Positions 36,366 through 49,377 of a stretch of 64,000 nt of DNA are shown here, piece after piece (position 1 is the first letter of the stretch; the number at the start of each line of letters is the position of its first letter). Under the pieces are notes generated by a model. It worked only from the letters and a program-made list of their open reading frames with translations, did no database searches and was not told the DNA's origin. The stretch is from Theobroma cacao (Eukaryota; Streptophyta; Magnoliopsida; Malvales; Malvaceae), in the NCBI RefSeq assembly GCF_000208745.1, contig NC_030856.1:11221624-11285623 (forward strand), read 5' to 3'. The translations under genes were made by a program, and so were the position numbers.

Positions 36366-39300
36366 TGAAATTTGAAAATGTTATTGAGTTCTTATTGAAA
36401 CAAAATTAGATGTGTTATTTATATTTAAAAAAAAAAACAAATACAATAACTAGCATAGATAAAGCAAATAATGGGCTCTAACTCATCTAGGATATATTTA
36501 TACCAAGAAAACACAAAAAAAAACATAGAGGAAGGAGGAGAAATGGAATTTTAAGGATGAGGATGAGGTGTGTGAGCTGACATCCTCAAATGAGAGGATA
36601 ATAATTTAATTCCCTATGATGATCTATCCTTGTAATCTTGTTTCCCAGGTGGTATCTGCTCCAACACACTCATGTTGCTGCATGTTGCTCACAGTGAATC
36701 TTTAGCTGATTTTTTCAGCATAAAATCACTACAGCACCTTCATATTTTAATTTCTTCAAACTTTCAGACCCACTTTAAGAAAGTATTCGTGTTCCATAGT
36801 ACACTTGTTTTGTTTCGATTCTTGTTCAAAAGATTTGTCATGCTTTCCATCTACATGTTCACTCGTCTTTATTGCAATCAGGTTTCCTTTGCCTCCCCCC
36901 TCCCCCTAGTCTTGATGAGAAAGATATGTTCCAACTAGAAGACGACAAAACATGCCCTCAAGCCCAACAATCTTAACTCAAACATAACCACAGATTATTC
37001 TTTATAAGTAGATTCCATACAAGTTAAAGCCGTTTTAATTGAAGCTAAACACCCACTCAGCTGTGTGTGCAAATGCACATGCACGTGCACGTGCAGGCCT
37101 CTTTATAGTGGAAGTGTTTACCGAGAAAACAACGTTAACAAAGAACAAGGGATGGAGGGAGGGGGGCAAACCAAAAGAATCCCGAGCCTGCTTTTGTGTG
37201 GTAGTGCACAAAAATGCAGAAAACCAGATGCCAGTCATAGTCTTGAGATATATGTATATGGATATAAATATAAAAAGATAGAAACAAGAATGAATATATG
37301 CAAGTTCACAACCAGACATACAAACATTTGTAAGAATCTGTGAAGATATTGTGAACTGATGTCCATAGACTTAAATAGTAAGTTTGAAAGCAAAAATACT
37401 TCTTTGCTTTGACCCAAATAAGATCACTTTCATGTATAGGCAATGAAGTTAAATACATCGCTGATACATGGATGGAAAAAATTAAGAGGCAAAATATTGA
37501 GGATTTCCAAAGCAAAGCCTTTGCATTCACTACTTTTCCTCTACATAAAATATACATGAATACGATATTCAATTTTTTAAATGTATTTCCTGATTAGAGA
37601 ATGCAATATTGTTGATCAAATATTCTCCAAGGCAACAAATCTAATGCTAATGTAGAAAGTAGTCCAAGAGAGTTTCTGCACTGAGCCCTTGGCATTACTT
37701 GAGTAATTTTGGACTAACTTTTTATGATATATAAGCAACTTGCTCACAGCATCTGATTCATGTAAAAACAGCCATACATTGAAGGTCAAAAAGCTTAATT
37801 TCGACAAGACATCAGTGTTTTCCCTCCCTTCAATGTAAAGTATCTGCAAATGTTAGTTTCAGGTGTCACTCGAGCTTAGCTCAAGTGGTAAGATATGCAA
37901 TCCCGGAAAAATTAGTCATTCCTGTAAATGTTGTTAGACTAGCTTATAATTGGGAGCAAATATATAGCAAATTTACATCATGCCACATTTCACTGTAAAT
38001 AAAGCATCAAACCTTGAGAGGAGAGAAAGGAAGAGAGAGAGAGTTATATCTGTTGCATTTAAGCAATTACCTCATTATGTGCAGTTTGATGTCAAAATCA
38101 ATTTCAATACACTTTAAACAGCAGATAGGAGATTCTAAAAAGCAGAGCAATTATTTACACAGCATTCCTGCATGAATGAGGTACGGTTAAGACCAAAACT
38201 ACCTACTCTAATTCGCTGAAACAGAAGCTGATTGAATCCATATTGGCAAATCTTCTGCTATGGAACAAATGAAAACCATCCGCTCAAAGCAAATGAGAAC
38301 AAGTTTGACAAGCAACCTGCCAAATAGTGTACTTCATCAATTCCACTAGATCAAAAGTAAATTACCTAGAATCAGGCAAATTTGTCCCATATAAAAATGG
38401 AGGGGTATTATGCAGCCTCAAAATAAGAACATGATATATTCCAAAACCTATTTTTAAGTAACAAATAATGTGACTCTTCCTTCTAGCAAACCATAACCGT
38501 ATAGAGATGGTAGATTTAATAAATAAGAATCATATAGATAAATGTTCATGTCCCTACATGCACATACACATGCCAACCTGAAATCATGGATTTATTCAAA
38601 TAAGAAAATTTACACAACATGGTTTCTTATCTAAACCTACCACCAAGGGATATGTGTCTACAAATGTGCAGGAGGAGAGCATGAATGTGCTTCAAAACTC
38701 TATTCAACAGTTAGTTTTCACTAGAGACTAGCTTCTAACTAGGACTGTAAATGAGCCTCTTCTTTATGCTAGCCACATCTAACCAGAAAAGCATTGAGTA
38801 ATTTCTTCCTCAAGCTCAAGTCAACAGATATTTGGAGAGTGTGAGCTTGGTAATAAGTTGCACAATTATTTTCTTTTTTCTCCATATGTTGCTTGCCAAC
38901 AAACAGTAAGTACCAAAAGAAATCAACTTAAATTGGCCATAAAAATCAATTTATTTATCTCAATTACTACAACTCAAAACAGATAAAAACTGCAACATAA
39001 ATATACAAACTCAAGATAACAAATAGCAAAAAAAATGAAAACTTGTATCCACCCTCTGAAGATTGAATCCTAATCCATGAATGTAAGAGAAAGAAAGCGG
39101 TGGACTAGGCTGAACCTTGTCAAGGCACAGCAAGGAGACGAATTTTGTGGATATTTCACAAACATAAATGAAACAAGCTCACTGATGTTTTAGTTCACCT
39201 TGTTTATTAAATAAGTTTAAAATCCTCTTTGAATTCACTCATTTAGGTCAATGAAAGTATAAAAACAAAAAATCCTCTTTGAATTCACTCATTTAGCTCA

Positions 39301-40089
39301 ATAAAAGTATAGAAACAAGCTTAAACGAAGCTCATTCACAAGCTATTGACCAACCATAATGGTGTTCTCAATTTCTGTAGCCATATAAGAAGTTGAATTT
39401 TCTACTAAATGTCAACCGGATATTTTCCAGATGAATAGTTTAATTTGGAAATTCATCTTGCTTATAAGATGAGCATCCATTAGGTATCACCTTGACACTG
39501 GCCAAAAGTCCTACTGCTAGAAACATCCAAAACAAGTCACCGGCTGTGTGGAATTCATGCCATAGATTTTAAAAATAAAAATAAATAACACAAGGCCTTC
39601 AGATTTATAGTAGAGGCAGTCATTCATGGCCATTTAGTAATAGATTAGAGCAGTGCTAGCTGCCAGAATCACAAAGCAATAAAACTTCAATTCCTTTATC
39701 CTTGTCCAGGAAAACCTTTAATAGTCATGTTACAAAAAAGAAATTGAGGATTAGATCAAGTGAAATCCTTAGCCAACTATTTATTGGAGCATGCATTCTT
39801 CATATCCACAAAAAGAGGCAAAAGGTCATCTATCAAACACGTGAACCAATGGAGACAACAGGTTACTGAGATTCATGAACTGATATCAGGTCATAGATGT
39901 ATTTAGTTTATTGCCAGTCTTTTACATAATTATGGATGCACTTCAAGGACAGTGTTGCATTGAAACATAAAATGAACAGGTGGTAAGCGTATGGCCAATG
40001 TTATGAATAATACACAAACCACACAGATGGTGACTAGAACTAGACATACCAGTAATCGTGAATAATCTCAAAAAGAGAATTTTCCAGAT
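36366..40089. other. Intergenic DNA, no gene recognised
   Basis: No convincing exon seen on either strand. The right end probably includes the 3' untranslated region of the gene ending at 40090. A possible tRNA-like box A (TAGCTCAAGTGG, about 37878) may come from a SINE, but no box B follows at the right distance. A 50-bp tandem duplication lies at about 39219-39318. About 38740-39350 has the flavour of a decayed hAT-type repeat (GGACTGTAAATGAGCC at 38743, and AGCTCATTCACAAGC), without resolved ends. Confidence 0.45.
39219..39318. repeat. 50-bp tandem duplication
   Basis: AATCCTCTTTGAATTCACTC occurs at 39221 and again at 39271, with the neighbouring 30 bases also repeated with a few changes. 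Confidence 0.8.
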
Positions 40090-43000
40090 CTAGTAGTGCA
40101 TGTTGCGATTTAGCAATCCTTGAAATGATAGGAACAGATCTTTGTTATCTGTCCCAAAAATCTCTTCCGCCTTCCTTAAAGTTTCCTGAAAACAAATTAA
40201 TATAAAAACCATTAGATTAGCTCAGCAAGCAGAAAAGGTTCAAACACTAAACTGATGTAGAAGTCTTTGATGAAATCAACTTCATACCTCTCGCGTTTGC
40301 TTCTGAGCATTTAGCTCTTTGATGTTAGCCAAAAATGCACTGAACTGTTCATAGGAAAGGCGACTCCTGGATTACAAATATTTCAGATCAGTTTGTGAAG
40401 AGCCAGGAACTTTTACTATGATGGATCAGAATTGAATATAACTCTCCATGCATCAAACACATGCACAAATACATACATTATATATACATATACATATATA
40501 TGTACATGTATACATACATACACACATACATACATACATAACACAAGCACAAATACATATGTTATATATACATATACATATATATGTATACACACACACA
40601 CACACACACACAGAACTCACACAATAGAATTTACCTGGCTTGACGAAAGAATTCCTTTCCATCAATTCGAGGAGTCCGTCCTAAACAATATTTAACATAA
40701 AAGAAAAACTAGGTCAGATAAAAGTGGAAGAGGTAACTAATCATGAAAAAAAATAAGCTGGTAACAGCATAACCAATAAATCGAATCAGAATAACAGCAA
40801 TTCTTATAAAACCTGGCAGTGAACGCCCACGAGGAGGAGAATTAGCAGCAGATGACTGCTGGCTTGATGGATACCATGAGGAGAGCGAAGTACGCCCATC
40901 AGATTGAAGCTTTGTCGGAGATGTTGCACCAGAGGTTCTTTGGGGAGAACCAGCAGCAGAATAACCCCTAGGGGATCCAGTTGTAGATATAATTTTTGGA
41001 GTTCCAGTAGGAGTAAGCCGTGGTGTGATATATGGCGTTATAGAAAATCTTTGCCCAGCATGTCTTGTGGCTGCTGGAAAAAATTTAGCTTAAAATTTGC
41101 ATTTTACTTTTAGAAAACCAATCAGCTATGAAACATAGCTTCTTTTACAACTAATGGCAGGCTTAGTAGAACATGAAAACACTCAAAAGATTAAAAAAGA
41201 AAAACATAAAGAAACTTGTCCAATTACCTTCATCAATTGTGCTTCCCGTGTCAATTGAACCACTTGAAGAGCGAAGTGATGCGTAGCCGTTCATCCCCTC
41301 ATCTATGTGGAAGGAAGTATAACATTGATCAGAATATTGGCAACAAGATAGAAGTTGGTAATGGAAAGAAAGGAGAAGGTGGAAATAGGCTATAGTTGAA
41401 TTTCTGAAGGGAGAGAAACTATGAATATACAAGGGGTAGAAACCTATTGAAGAAAAGAAACATCAAGTGAGCTTAACAATACCCTTTTCAGGATAGGCTT
41501 TAGGGACTGCCTGGTCACAAGTCCGAATATCAACTGTTTCAGCTTGCTGTTAAATAATATTGAAGACAGATTAAAAAATCAGTTTCTTCCAATATCTGAA
41601 CAAACAGAAAGTGAACTGTACAGAGTGCAGATAAAGCAGACAAATATTTCTTGAGGAATAACAGAAATATTCATTCTCGAATCATGAAAAATATAAACAA
41701 CAAGAAGGGCTAAACACGGAAATCTTACAGATGCATTGTCATCACTTAGTGACTGCATCAGTTGCCGCTTAAAAGTCTCCAACTGCCAAATATTAAAATG
41801 CGTTATTTTTATATGCTTCTAAATAGAATAAATATAAATATTACCAAATGAATTGGCAGTAGATATAGATTAGAAAATGCTTTAATCGAGTATCCACAAT
41901 GCAATAGACAAAATATGCAGAATGCTATTGCACTCCTAAGTCTTTAACAGCATCATGTGACGCAGAAGTACAGCACTAGGTACTGAGAAACTCAAGAATC
42001 TGTTTTAGTAAAGATACTACTCACCAACTGCATTGAGCACCCTTAAATTTCTTTATTTAAAAAGTTAAATAAAAACTCCAGTTCCAGTCCATGAATAAAT
42101 TATTATAAGCATCTAATATACTAGTATTAGAATTGGATAGCTGACAGCACATTAAATGCACATGAAAACAGCCCACTAACTCTTTTTGGGTTACAATTTC
42201 AAACATTCTTTAGTTCTACACTAAGGAAAGAACCCCTATGAACCTCCAGGCAATGGACACATATTAAAAAGAGCAAAGAATCTTTCTACATAATATGGTT
42301 CCTGGCCCTGAATAGTCCACATTAATATTAAATAACTTATCTAGTCACCACATTTCCATAATAAGTAGCATGTAGTTTATTTTAGAAAATAAATTACACT
42401 AAAGAAGCTTACTTACATTGGTGAATTGAGAAAAAAAAATGGAAATTACAATCTCACCTTAGATAAATCACGGCTAAGTTTCTTTGCAGTCATCGCCAAT
42501 GAATCTCGCTCCTTTGAAAGCTTAATCTTCAATCAGAAACAAGACAAAATCATCCAAACCCCACAAATTTATATAATTCCTCAAAACAAGACCGAATTTT
42601 TACCCAAAAAAAGTTCCTCGTTTCCTCCGAAAACCCCAAAAACATATATAAATACATAATAAACGCCCACAAAAATAATCACCACACAGAAATTTAGAAA
42701 CAAAATTATAAAAATCCAACCGAATTTCTACTTAACACCATGTTTGTGAGGAAGGATGAGAAAACTCTAGAAATAGAAATAAAGGAAAAAAAAAGGCATA
42801 AAAAAACCCCACCATTTGCACCTAAACTTCAAATTCTTTCAAAAACAACCATAAAAATCCCTAACCAAGTTTTAAGAAATTAAAAATAAAAGAAAAGGAC
42901 TAACATTTTCATCAAGAGTAATCTTTAATCTGGACTCAGCATCGTGATTCGCTTGCTGCAATCTGGAGAGTTTCTCTTCCAAATCGTAAATAACACGATC

Positions 43001-43183
43001 TTTTTCGTACATTTTTGCCCTCATCCTCCCCATCTCGGCCTCCATCTTCGACACTCTCGATGCGATTGCCATCGACGTTATCTTGCGCGCCAGATCCAAC
43101 TGCTCGTACGGGTCCGTCGGTATGACGGCCAGAATCTCCTCCGGCAAATTGAACTCCATACCTCCGCCGCCGCCCTGCGACAT
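40090..43183 (-). CDS. At4g15545-like coiled-coil protein
   Basis: Nine exons on the minus strand: 42905-43183, 42458-42526, 41729-41782, 41483-41546, 41228-41302, 40813-41073, 40635-40680, 40288-40366 and 40090-40185. All borders are GT-AG and the join is open for 340 codons plus TAG. The N-terminus (FNLPEEILAVIPTDPYEQLD) leads into a coiled coil of about residues 30-130 (LEEKLSRLQQ, LETFKRQLMQSLSDDNAS). Residues about 180-265 are S/T/P-rich with TPSG/GSPR-like motifs. The conserved C-terminus (RIDGKEFFRQARSRLSYEQF, then LANIKELNAQKQTREE) closes the protein. It matches the plant family named after At4g15545, whose biochemical role is not established. I chose ATG 43183 (G at -3, glycine-rich start as in the family); an in-frame ATG at 43237 would add 18 residues in a weaker context. 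The gene looks intact. Confidence 0.9.
40450..40612. repeat. TACA/TA/CA compound microsatellite in an intron
   Basis: It lies in the 268-bp intron between exons 7 and 8 of the At4g15545-like gene and ends in about 20 bases of (CA)n. A roughly 50-bp core (TATATACATATACATATATATG) occurs twice. Long frames read through it are artefacts of the period. Confidence 0.85.
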
Positions 43184-44854
43184 CGCCGATGATGTCTCTT
43201 CTTCTGTCGTTTTGGTTTGTTGGGGAAACGAAAACATTTAAAACAGACAAGAGAAATGGAGTATGTAATAATTATAAAATAAATTAATGGATTTGAGTAA
43301 ATTGGTTGTTTATTATTATTGGGTTGGTAGATTTTGGACTTAAATTGCGGGTGATTTGTCTGTTTTTAAAATTTTGGAGGGTTTTCCCTCCAAACCCAAA
43401 AACAATATGACAAAACGGGGAAAAGGAAATTCGGAAAGCTTGTCAGCTTTCTTTATCAACTACTACTACTACGCCCTAGCCGCGTTCAATTTAAATTTAT
43501 AATTTCATTTCATTAATTAAGATTTGAATAATTATTGATTTTATGGAAATTATAAAAATATTAATACTTAAAAATAAACAATCATATTGAAATTTTAACT
43601 ATTAAAATATTAATATTTTTTATAAATTATCAAAATATTAATATTTTTAATTAAAAACTATAAAATATAATAATGAATATTTTATTCTTTTTTATTTTTA
43701 AACTATTATCAAAAATAATATATATTTCTTATTTTATAATTACTTCATTCCCTCTATTTCATTCCACCTACAAAGGGCAGAGCCAAAAAAATATAAAAGT
43801 AAAATACTCGATCTTTTAAATTTGAATCACAATTAAACGAAAATCTATTAATTTTCGAAATAAACATTTCACCTAAAGATTAAAAACACTGTTAACAAAA
43901 TAATGAAAACAGAAGATTTACATTTTGAATATAAATAAAGCTCCTTACCAAGGATACAATCCATACACAAAGCTTGGTAGTGGAGAGACTACATTTTACA
44001 ACAATATCTTGATTTTCATTCTCAGCATAAGATTTACATTTCACTAACCAGGGCTGCTTTTTCTTCCTTCGTACACAATAGAAAATAGATTGAGAGACAG
44101 AGGGCATGGGTGATTTACTCTGATGTCTGATGCACAATCAATGGCTGGCTCCTTACAGGCACATTGTACCAAGAACATCCTGAAACCCATCTCTACAGGA
44201 ATAAGGGCTTAACCCATATCACCTAGTTCTAAAAATGCATTCCACACCCCAGAATCAAATAACTTTATTCACGAATCAACAACAATTACAGCCTGTTAAG
44301 TCATTATTCACTTGACCGGAACAACATAATCAAATACATATCATATCATAAATATATATATATATAATAAACAAAAATACAGATTTTGTATTAATTTAAT
44401 GATAATTACCAGAAATTAAGAAAACTATTGCTGTATAAATTTGTTCTTCCAATGCAAACAAGCTGACAGATTCAATGTTCTCATCTCCCTTGATGCATTT
44501 TAAGCAGTCAGAGGAGAGTCAGGCTTTGATGTCTCCTTCAAGAGGCAGGCAAATAATTACATCACCAGAAAAGATGATTACCTGACTCCAAAATCAATGA
44601 GGATCATCTGTTCATATGCAGCCTTTTTCAAAATATTGGTGGCAGCCTGAAATTTTCGATTGGCAGTGTAATAGGGAGAAACTCAAACAGGGCAACTGAA
44701 AAAAAATATCATTCCCCTGGCTTTGGATATTTAAACATGACGGATCAACCACAGCTTCTCAAACTACACTTTCCTCAACATAGGAGACTGTTTGTGGAGA
44801 TGTCAGAATCAGAAACATTAAAAACATTCATTGTATTTTGTACTTCATCCCATT
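43184..44854. other. Intergenic DNA between two minus-strand genes
   Basis: It holds the promoter side of the At4g15545-like gene (43184 rightwards) and the 3' flank of the TPR gene (44854 leftwards). AT-rich DNA at 43480-43760 shows nothing recognisable. The minus-strand frame 43892-44137 matches nothing I know. No clear TATA box is seen for the gene on the left, which fits its housekeeping character. Confidence 0.5.
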
Positions 44855-47761
44855 TCATCTCACTGGTCGCATACCAACAGTTCTTACACGAAAACGATAT
44901 TGAGGCTGGGACTCCTCCTCCTCCTCATCATCATCTTCACTAGAGTCATCTTCAACTCTATCCCACCGTGCATAGTCAAGAGCTGAGTGTCCCTTTGGTT
45001 TAGGGATGGCCTGCCATCCTTTGGAATCTTTGACGCCCTGTTCTAGAGCAGCAGCAGCTTCAGTTCTTTGAGGCACATTCTTCTGATCTAACTGTCCCTT
45101 GGGGTTAGGGTTTGCCTGCCATCCTTTGGAATCTTTGATGCACTGTTCTAGAGGAGCAGCAGCTTCAGTTCTTTGAGGCACATTCTTCTCATCTAACTGT
45201 CCCTTGCATTTAGGGATCGCCTGCCACCCTTGGGAATCCTTGCCATTTGGTGCTTGAGGAGCAGTAACTCCAGGATTTCTTTTGGGCACATTCTTATAAT
45301 CTGTTTCCTGCTCAGGAGATTCTTTGAGGTCCGGTTTCTCAAGGGCAATGATTTCTGCTTTAACCAGATTCTCATTAAGCTTAGCATTTGGATCTTTCCT
45401 AAAAGCTGGCACTACTATATCTTCCTTTTTGTCATCTTGTTCCTCTTCATTCTCCATTGTGAAGGGTTGCCGATGTTCTTCTTCCTCTTCTTCCAACTCT
45501 GCTTCAGATTCAGGTATTGGAGCAAGTGCCTTTCCTTAAGCAAAGAAAACAAAATCCATTTTCTTACTGACATCCCGAATATCCAGTACAAGTAAGCATA
45601 AGAAAGAACTATTGAACTTATTGGGGTAATAACTTCCCAATGAGGCAAAGACAATGAACAAATGGTCACAAGAAAAGAAACACAGGCTGCGACATGATCA
45701 AGGATTATAGGAGTTCTGTCAGTTTCATTCCAAAACACATTTCTTCATTAAAACAAAACTTAGGATGATTATAAAACCAAGTCCACCCCCAAACCAACTT
45801 GAAATTCTTAAGTATTTGCCAAATTTCGGTCATCATAGATCACAAGATTAACACAATAATGAGGCTAGCCTACAGCAAAAACAATGAACTTGGACCAACC
45901 CTTTGCCATGTATTTTATATCCCTTTCCCTCCCTTGTTCTGTGTAACCCATTTTAGAAACCAGAGACCTTTGAAGACAAAGATGGAACAATACTATCAAT
46001 CAGAAAATAAAGGACAAATATAAGGTGACACAGTCATCTGAAAACAAGCCATCTAAAGAAATTTACTCAGATTCAGCTCCATACAGAGGAAATAAGAGAG
46101 CAATTGATTTTGTATGAGCCAACAGCAGACAATTTCAAACTCTTAGTGAAATAAAGAGTAAAATTACTGTTTTAACACACAAGATGCCAGCCCAATAGAG
46201 ATAGGAGGATATACCACTTGCGTCCTCAAACGAGCTTGAAGGTTATGATAAACTTCTGAAGAGGGATTCAACTCTATGAGCTGGTTGACATCGAAGAGGG
46301 CTGAATTGTACTCCTTTAGAGTGACTAGTGTTTGAGCTCGCAACATCAAAGCTCCAGTGTGCTTGTGGTCAAGCTCAAGCACTGAGGTACATTCTTCTGC
46401 TGCCTAAGGGTGAATTAACAACATCAGTTTGTAGACAACAGTTTCAATGCATCAAAGTTAAATGAGTAACCCAGCATGTATGCATTCCATGAATAACAAA
46501 AATAAAAGAACTTGTAGAAGCAAACAAAATTAGTTCCTAAGAAGTTTTCCCACATGATCATACTCAAGAAATGGCCTTTAATAGAGAATAAAGGCTAAAT
46601 TCAATCCACAGAGCCATTCTCACATAGTGGGAAGATGCTTTCTTTATTGCTGCTATAGCTGTTCTAGAACCTTTCTAAAGAACTTTGTGTGCGTCTGAGC
46701 ATGCAGGCGCATGCATATGTGCATGCACGTGAGTCTGTCTATACGTGCAAGTTATGCATACCCTTCATCAAGCATCAAAACCAGTAAAAGTTGAAAATCA
46801 ACAGCACTGAATAAGTTGAAGAATACAACATCATACTTTTCATAACTTATAGTTGTTGAAATTTGAATCTTGCATTATCAAATAGGCTACTGAACTGTGA
46901 CAGTTTCGATTGCTTAAAGGAACAAATGCGGATTCTTACTAGAATCTAGAATCAAAGCACAACTATTTATTTTAAATAAGAACTTTTGTTACAATACTGA
47001 GTTTTAAATTAATAGCTTCAACATTATATCTACTGAGATAATCTAATAAAACAAGGAAATTCGTGTTATCTATGTCACTGTTTCAACTCTTTTTCCCTCT
47101 CTATTCTAAAAACATAAAATCATTCCATAAATCTTATTGCGAATTAATAAATTTCAAAAATGTAATAACATCTTAGTGAAAGAAAATTAAACTTTTTACT
47201 AAAATCTCTAGAAACATAAAATATTTTTTTTTCTTGAAAAATGATAAATATTCAAAAGCAGTCAAAATAGAATATATATAATATCCCAAATATATAGGGA
47301 AAAAAACAATAAAAAAAAAGAGGTAGAAATTGCTTTACTATCTTCTTTTTCATCCATCAAAAGCATATTAATAATACTCTCACAAAACCAAGATTTTGTC
47401 CATGAAAATATTATATTACACCCAAAAATGTCCAAATAAAACATTAAAATACAACTTTTTTTCATGTTCCCAAAGCCCTTCGAAATCCAATCTGAAGCAA
47501 GATATTTATCAAATCTAATAAATAAGAAAAACCAATAAGCAAAAATCAAGGCAATTCAAAGGAATAAAAAATAAGAAAAACCTTTTTGAAATGATGTAAT
47601 TTCAAGTAACAAGCAGCTCTGTTACTGTGCAAAGCGATCTTCTGAGGGTTGGTTTTGGCAACAGCCAGCGCCTCCGTGTAGTAACCAAGCGCTTCCTCGT
47701 ACCTCCCTTCTCTGTACATCTGGTGGGCCCTCTCGATCTTGTTAAACGACGCCGTCGCCAT
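44855..47761 (-). CDS. TPR co-chaperone-like protein with 35-aa repeats
   Basis: Exons 47582-47761, 46215-46403 and 44855-45529 give 347 codons plus TGA. The start ATG at 47761 has A at -3 and G at +4; upstream in-frame codons lack an ATG. Residues about 3-110 form three TPR units (ERAHQMYREGRYEEALGYY; LHSNRAACYLKLHHFKKAAE; MLRAQTLVTLKEYNSALFDV), the fold that binds C-terminal tails of HSP70/HSP90 in relatives. A Glu-rich linker follows, then three 35-aa repeats (about 202-306, each with KNVP and KDS-GWQA), then LDYARWDRVEDDSSEDDDEE and a basic tail. It resembles the plant family of At3g16760; a chaperone role is inferred from the fold. The intron 2 borders are less certain: I used GTG|GTATAT and GAAAG|GCACTT, and a nearby alternative would alter a few residues at 122-125. 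Confidence 0.87.
44981..45295 (-). repeat. Three in-frame 105-bp repeats in the TPR gene
   Basis: The 105-bp period is exact: GCCTGCC (plus strand) recurs at 45009, 45114 and 45219. The two downstream units are very close; the first unit in the protein is more diverged. Each encodes KNVP..., a charged/alanine-rich middle, then KDS(K/Q)GWQA.P..KG. As 105 is divisible by three the frame is kept. Confidence 0.9.
46690..46752. repeat. Alternating purine-pyrimidine tract in TPR intron 1
   Basis: GCATGCAGGCGCATGCATATGTGCATGCACGT-like sequence with repeated GCATGC palindromes, a candidate for non-B (Z-form or cruciform) DNA. Nothing shows that it has a function. Confidence 0.5.
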
Positions 47762-47907
47762 ATTCACCCTCCCCCTACCCCCGCCTCCCAATCCTTCCGA
47801 TCTGTTAATCTATTGTGGAATACGGATGGAAAAAGGTCTAGTAATAATAATAATAATAATAATAATTCAAAAAGAAAGACAAGAAGTGAGGTGGCGTATC
47901 CAGAGAT

Positions 47908-48005
47908 AAATGGTAATCGTCTTTGTGATTAGTGAAGCTCAATAAGACACGGATATTCACCCTCCCCCTAAATGGTAATCGTCTTTGTGATTAGTGAAGC
48001 TCAAT
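47908..48005. repeat. 36-bp direct duplication upstream of the TPR gene
   Basis: AAATGGTAATCGTCTTTGTG and the 16 bases after it occur at 47908-47943 and 47970-48005. The 26-bp spacer contains ATATTCACCCTCCCCCT (47953-47969), a copy of the bases overlapping the start codon at 47760-47776. A (TAA)n run lies at 47841-47866. Confidence 0.85.
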
Positions 48006-48226
48006 GATTGATTGGATTACAAGGAAATGCCGAACACGCGTGGCGTGGGGTTTCAAATTTCACTTTCCAAAGGGTTTTGAAATTTTAGTGGGAAAGCGTG
48101 GTGGGCAGCAGGCGCTGGCCCATGTGGAAGCAGGTGCGCTTTAGCGTAGATTGAACCCTCCCCTGAGTCACCGATTAATTGCATTTCAAGGTCGCTGTGT
48201 CCATGCCGCTGATTAATCCATTTCGG

Positions 48227-49369
48227 TAGAGGTGAACAAAATTAAATTAAATTAATTATTAATTTAAATTAAATATGATTTGAATAAAATAATTTGATTT
48301 AATTGATTTATTAGATCAATTAATTCAAAATATTTGATTCAATTAATTTTTTTATCGTTTTCAATTTTAAAATTTTTTTATATATTAATATAAAGATAAA
48401 ATTTTTTATATATATTAAAAAAATTGATGGTAAATTTAATTAATAATATAGTTAAAATATATTAATTTATTATATGTACGTATATAAATTATAATTATAG
48501 TAATTTAATTTTACTTATATATATATTTCTTTATAAATATGTATTAATGTGAAATTATAAGTTATATATTTTAAATAATATAATTTATATGATAATGTTA
48601 TAATATATGATAGTAAATATCTTACATATTAATATGGTATAAGTATTACACCTTAGTAATGTTTCATAATATAAAAATATTATGAATATATATATATATA
48701 TAATTATATAAACTTTATTTATATGATTATTGTTAATAACCTGATTAATTATCACCTTATTTTTTATAACATACTATTTATAATTAGTTATTATTTATAC
48801 AAACTTTGATATAAAATATTATAACATATAAGTTGTGTCATTAATTTCATATGTAAATAATAAAGTAATATATTATATATAAACATATATTTAATTTATA
48901 CATAAGTATTACTATAACTTATAATAGATTTTATTTATATTATTACACTTAATAATTTTATTAGTTATCGTCTTAAATTTTATAACATATTGTTTATAAT
49001 TAGTTATTATTTATACAAACTTTGATATAAAAATTAAAATATTATAACATATAATTTGTGTCATTAATTTCATACATATAATAAAGTAATAATATATATA
49101 TATATATTTATATTTAATTTATACATAATTTATATATTTTATAATTATGGATGAAATTTATAAATTTTAATATTATAATTTGTAAAAAAAAGTGATAAAA
49201 TTTTAGTCCATTGGTCCAAAACCAAACCAACCAAACTAATTTTATATTTAGTCGGTTTGGTCTTCCTTTATGTTTGATCGGTTTTGATCGATATTTTAAA
49301 ATGTTTGGTTTATTTGGTTCTTAGATATGACAGATCAAACCTCCAAATCCACCCATTTGCTCACCTCTA
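48227..49369. mobile_element. hAT-type non-autonomous transposon, TSD CATTTCGG
   Basis: The ends TAGAGGTGAACAAA and, inverted, TAGAGGTGAGCAAA are short hAT-like terminal inverted repeats. They are flanked by the perfect 8-bp direct repeat CATTTCGG (48219-48226, 49370-49377), the hAT duplication length. The 1,143-bp interior is extremely AT-rich, has no transposase frame, and contains a tandem duplication of about 216 bp (about 48730-48945 and 48946-49150). It lies about 470 bp upstream of the TPR start codon. Confidence 0.87.
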
Positions 49370-49377
49370 CATTTCGG

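Noticed and set aside
37862..37910. tRNA-like box A (TAGCTCAAGTGG)
   Set aside because: No box B at the right distance and no cloverleaf; at best a decayed SINE piece.
38735..39350. Decayed hAT-like repeat near GGACTGTAAATGAGCC
   Set aside because: Borders and TSD could not be resolved, so it is only mentioned in the spacer entry.
40416..40695. Overlapping frames rich in Tyr, Val, Cys, Thr and His
   Set aside because: They are read from a TACA/CA microsatellite inside an intron of the At4g15545-like gene.
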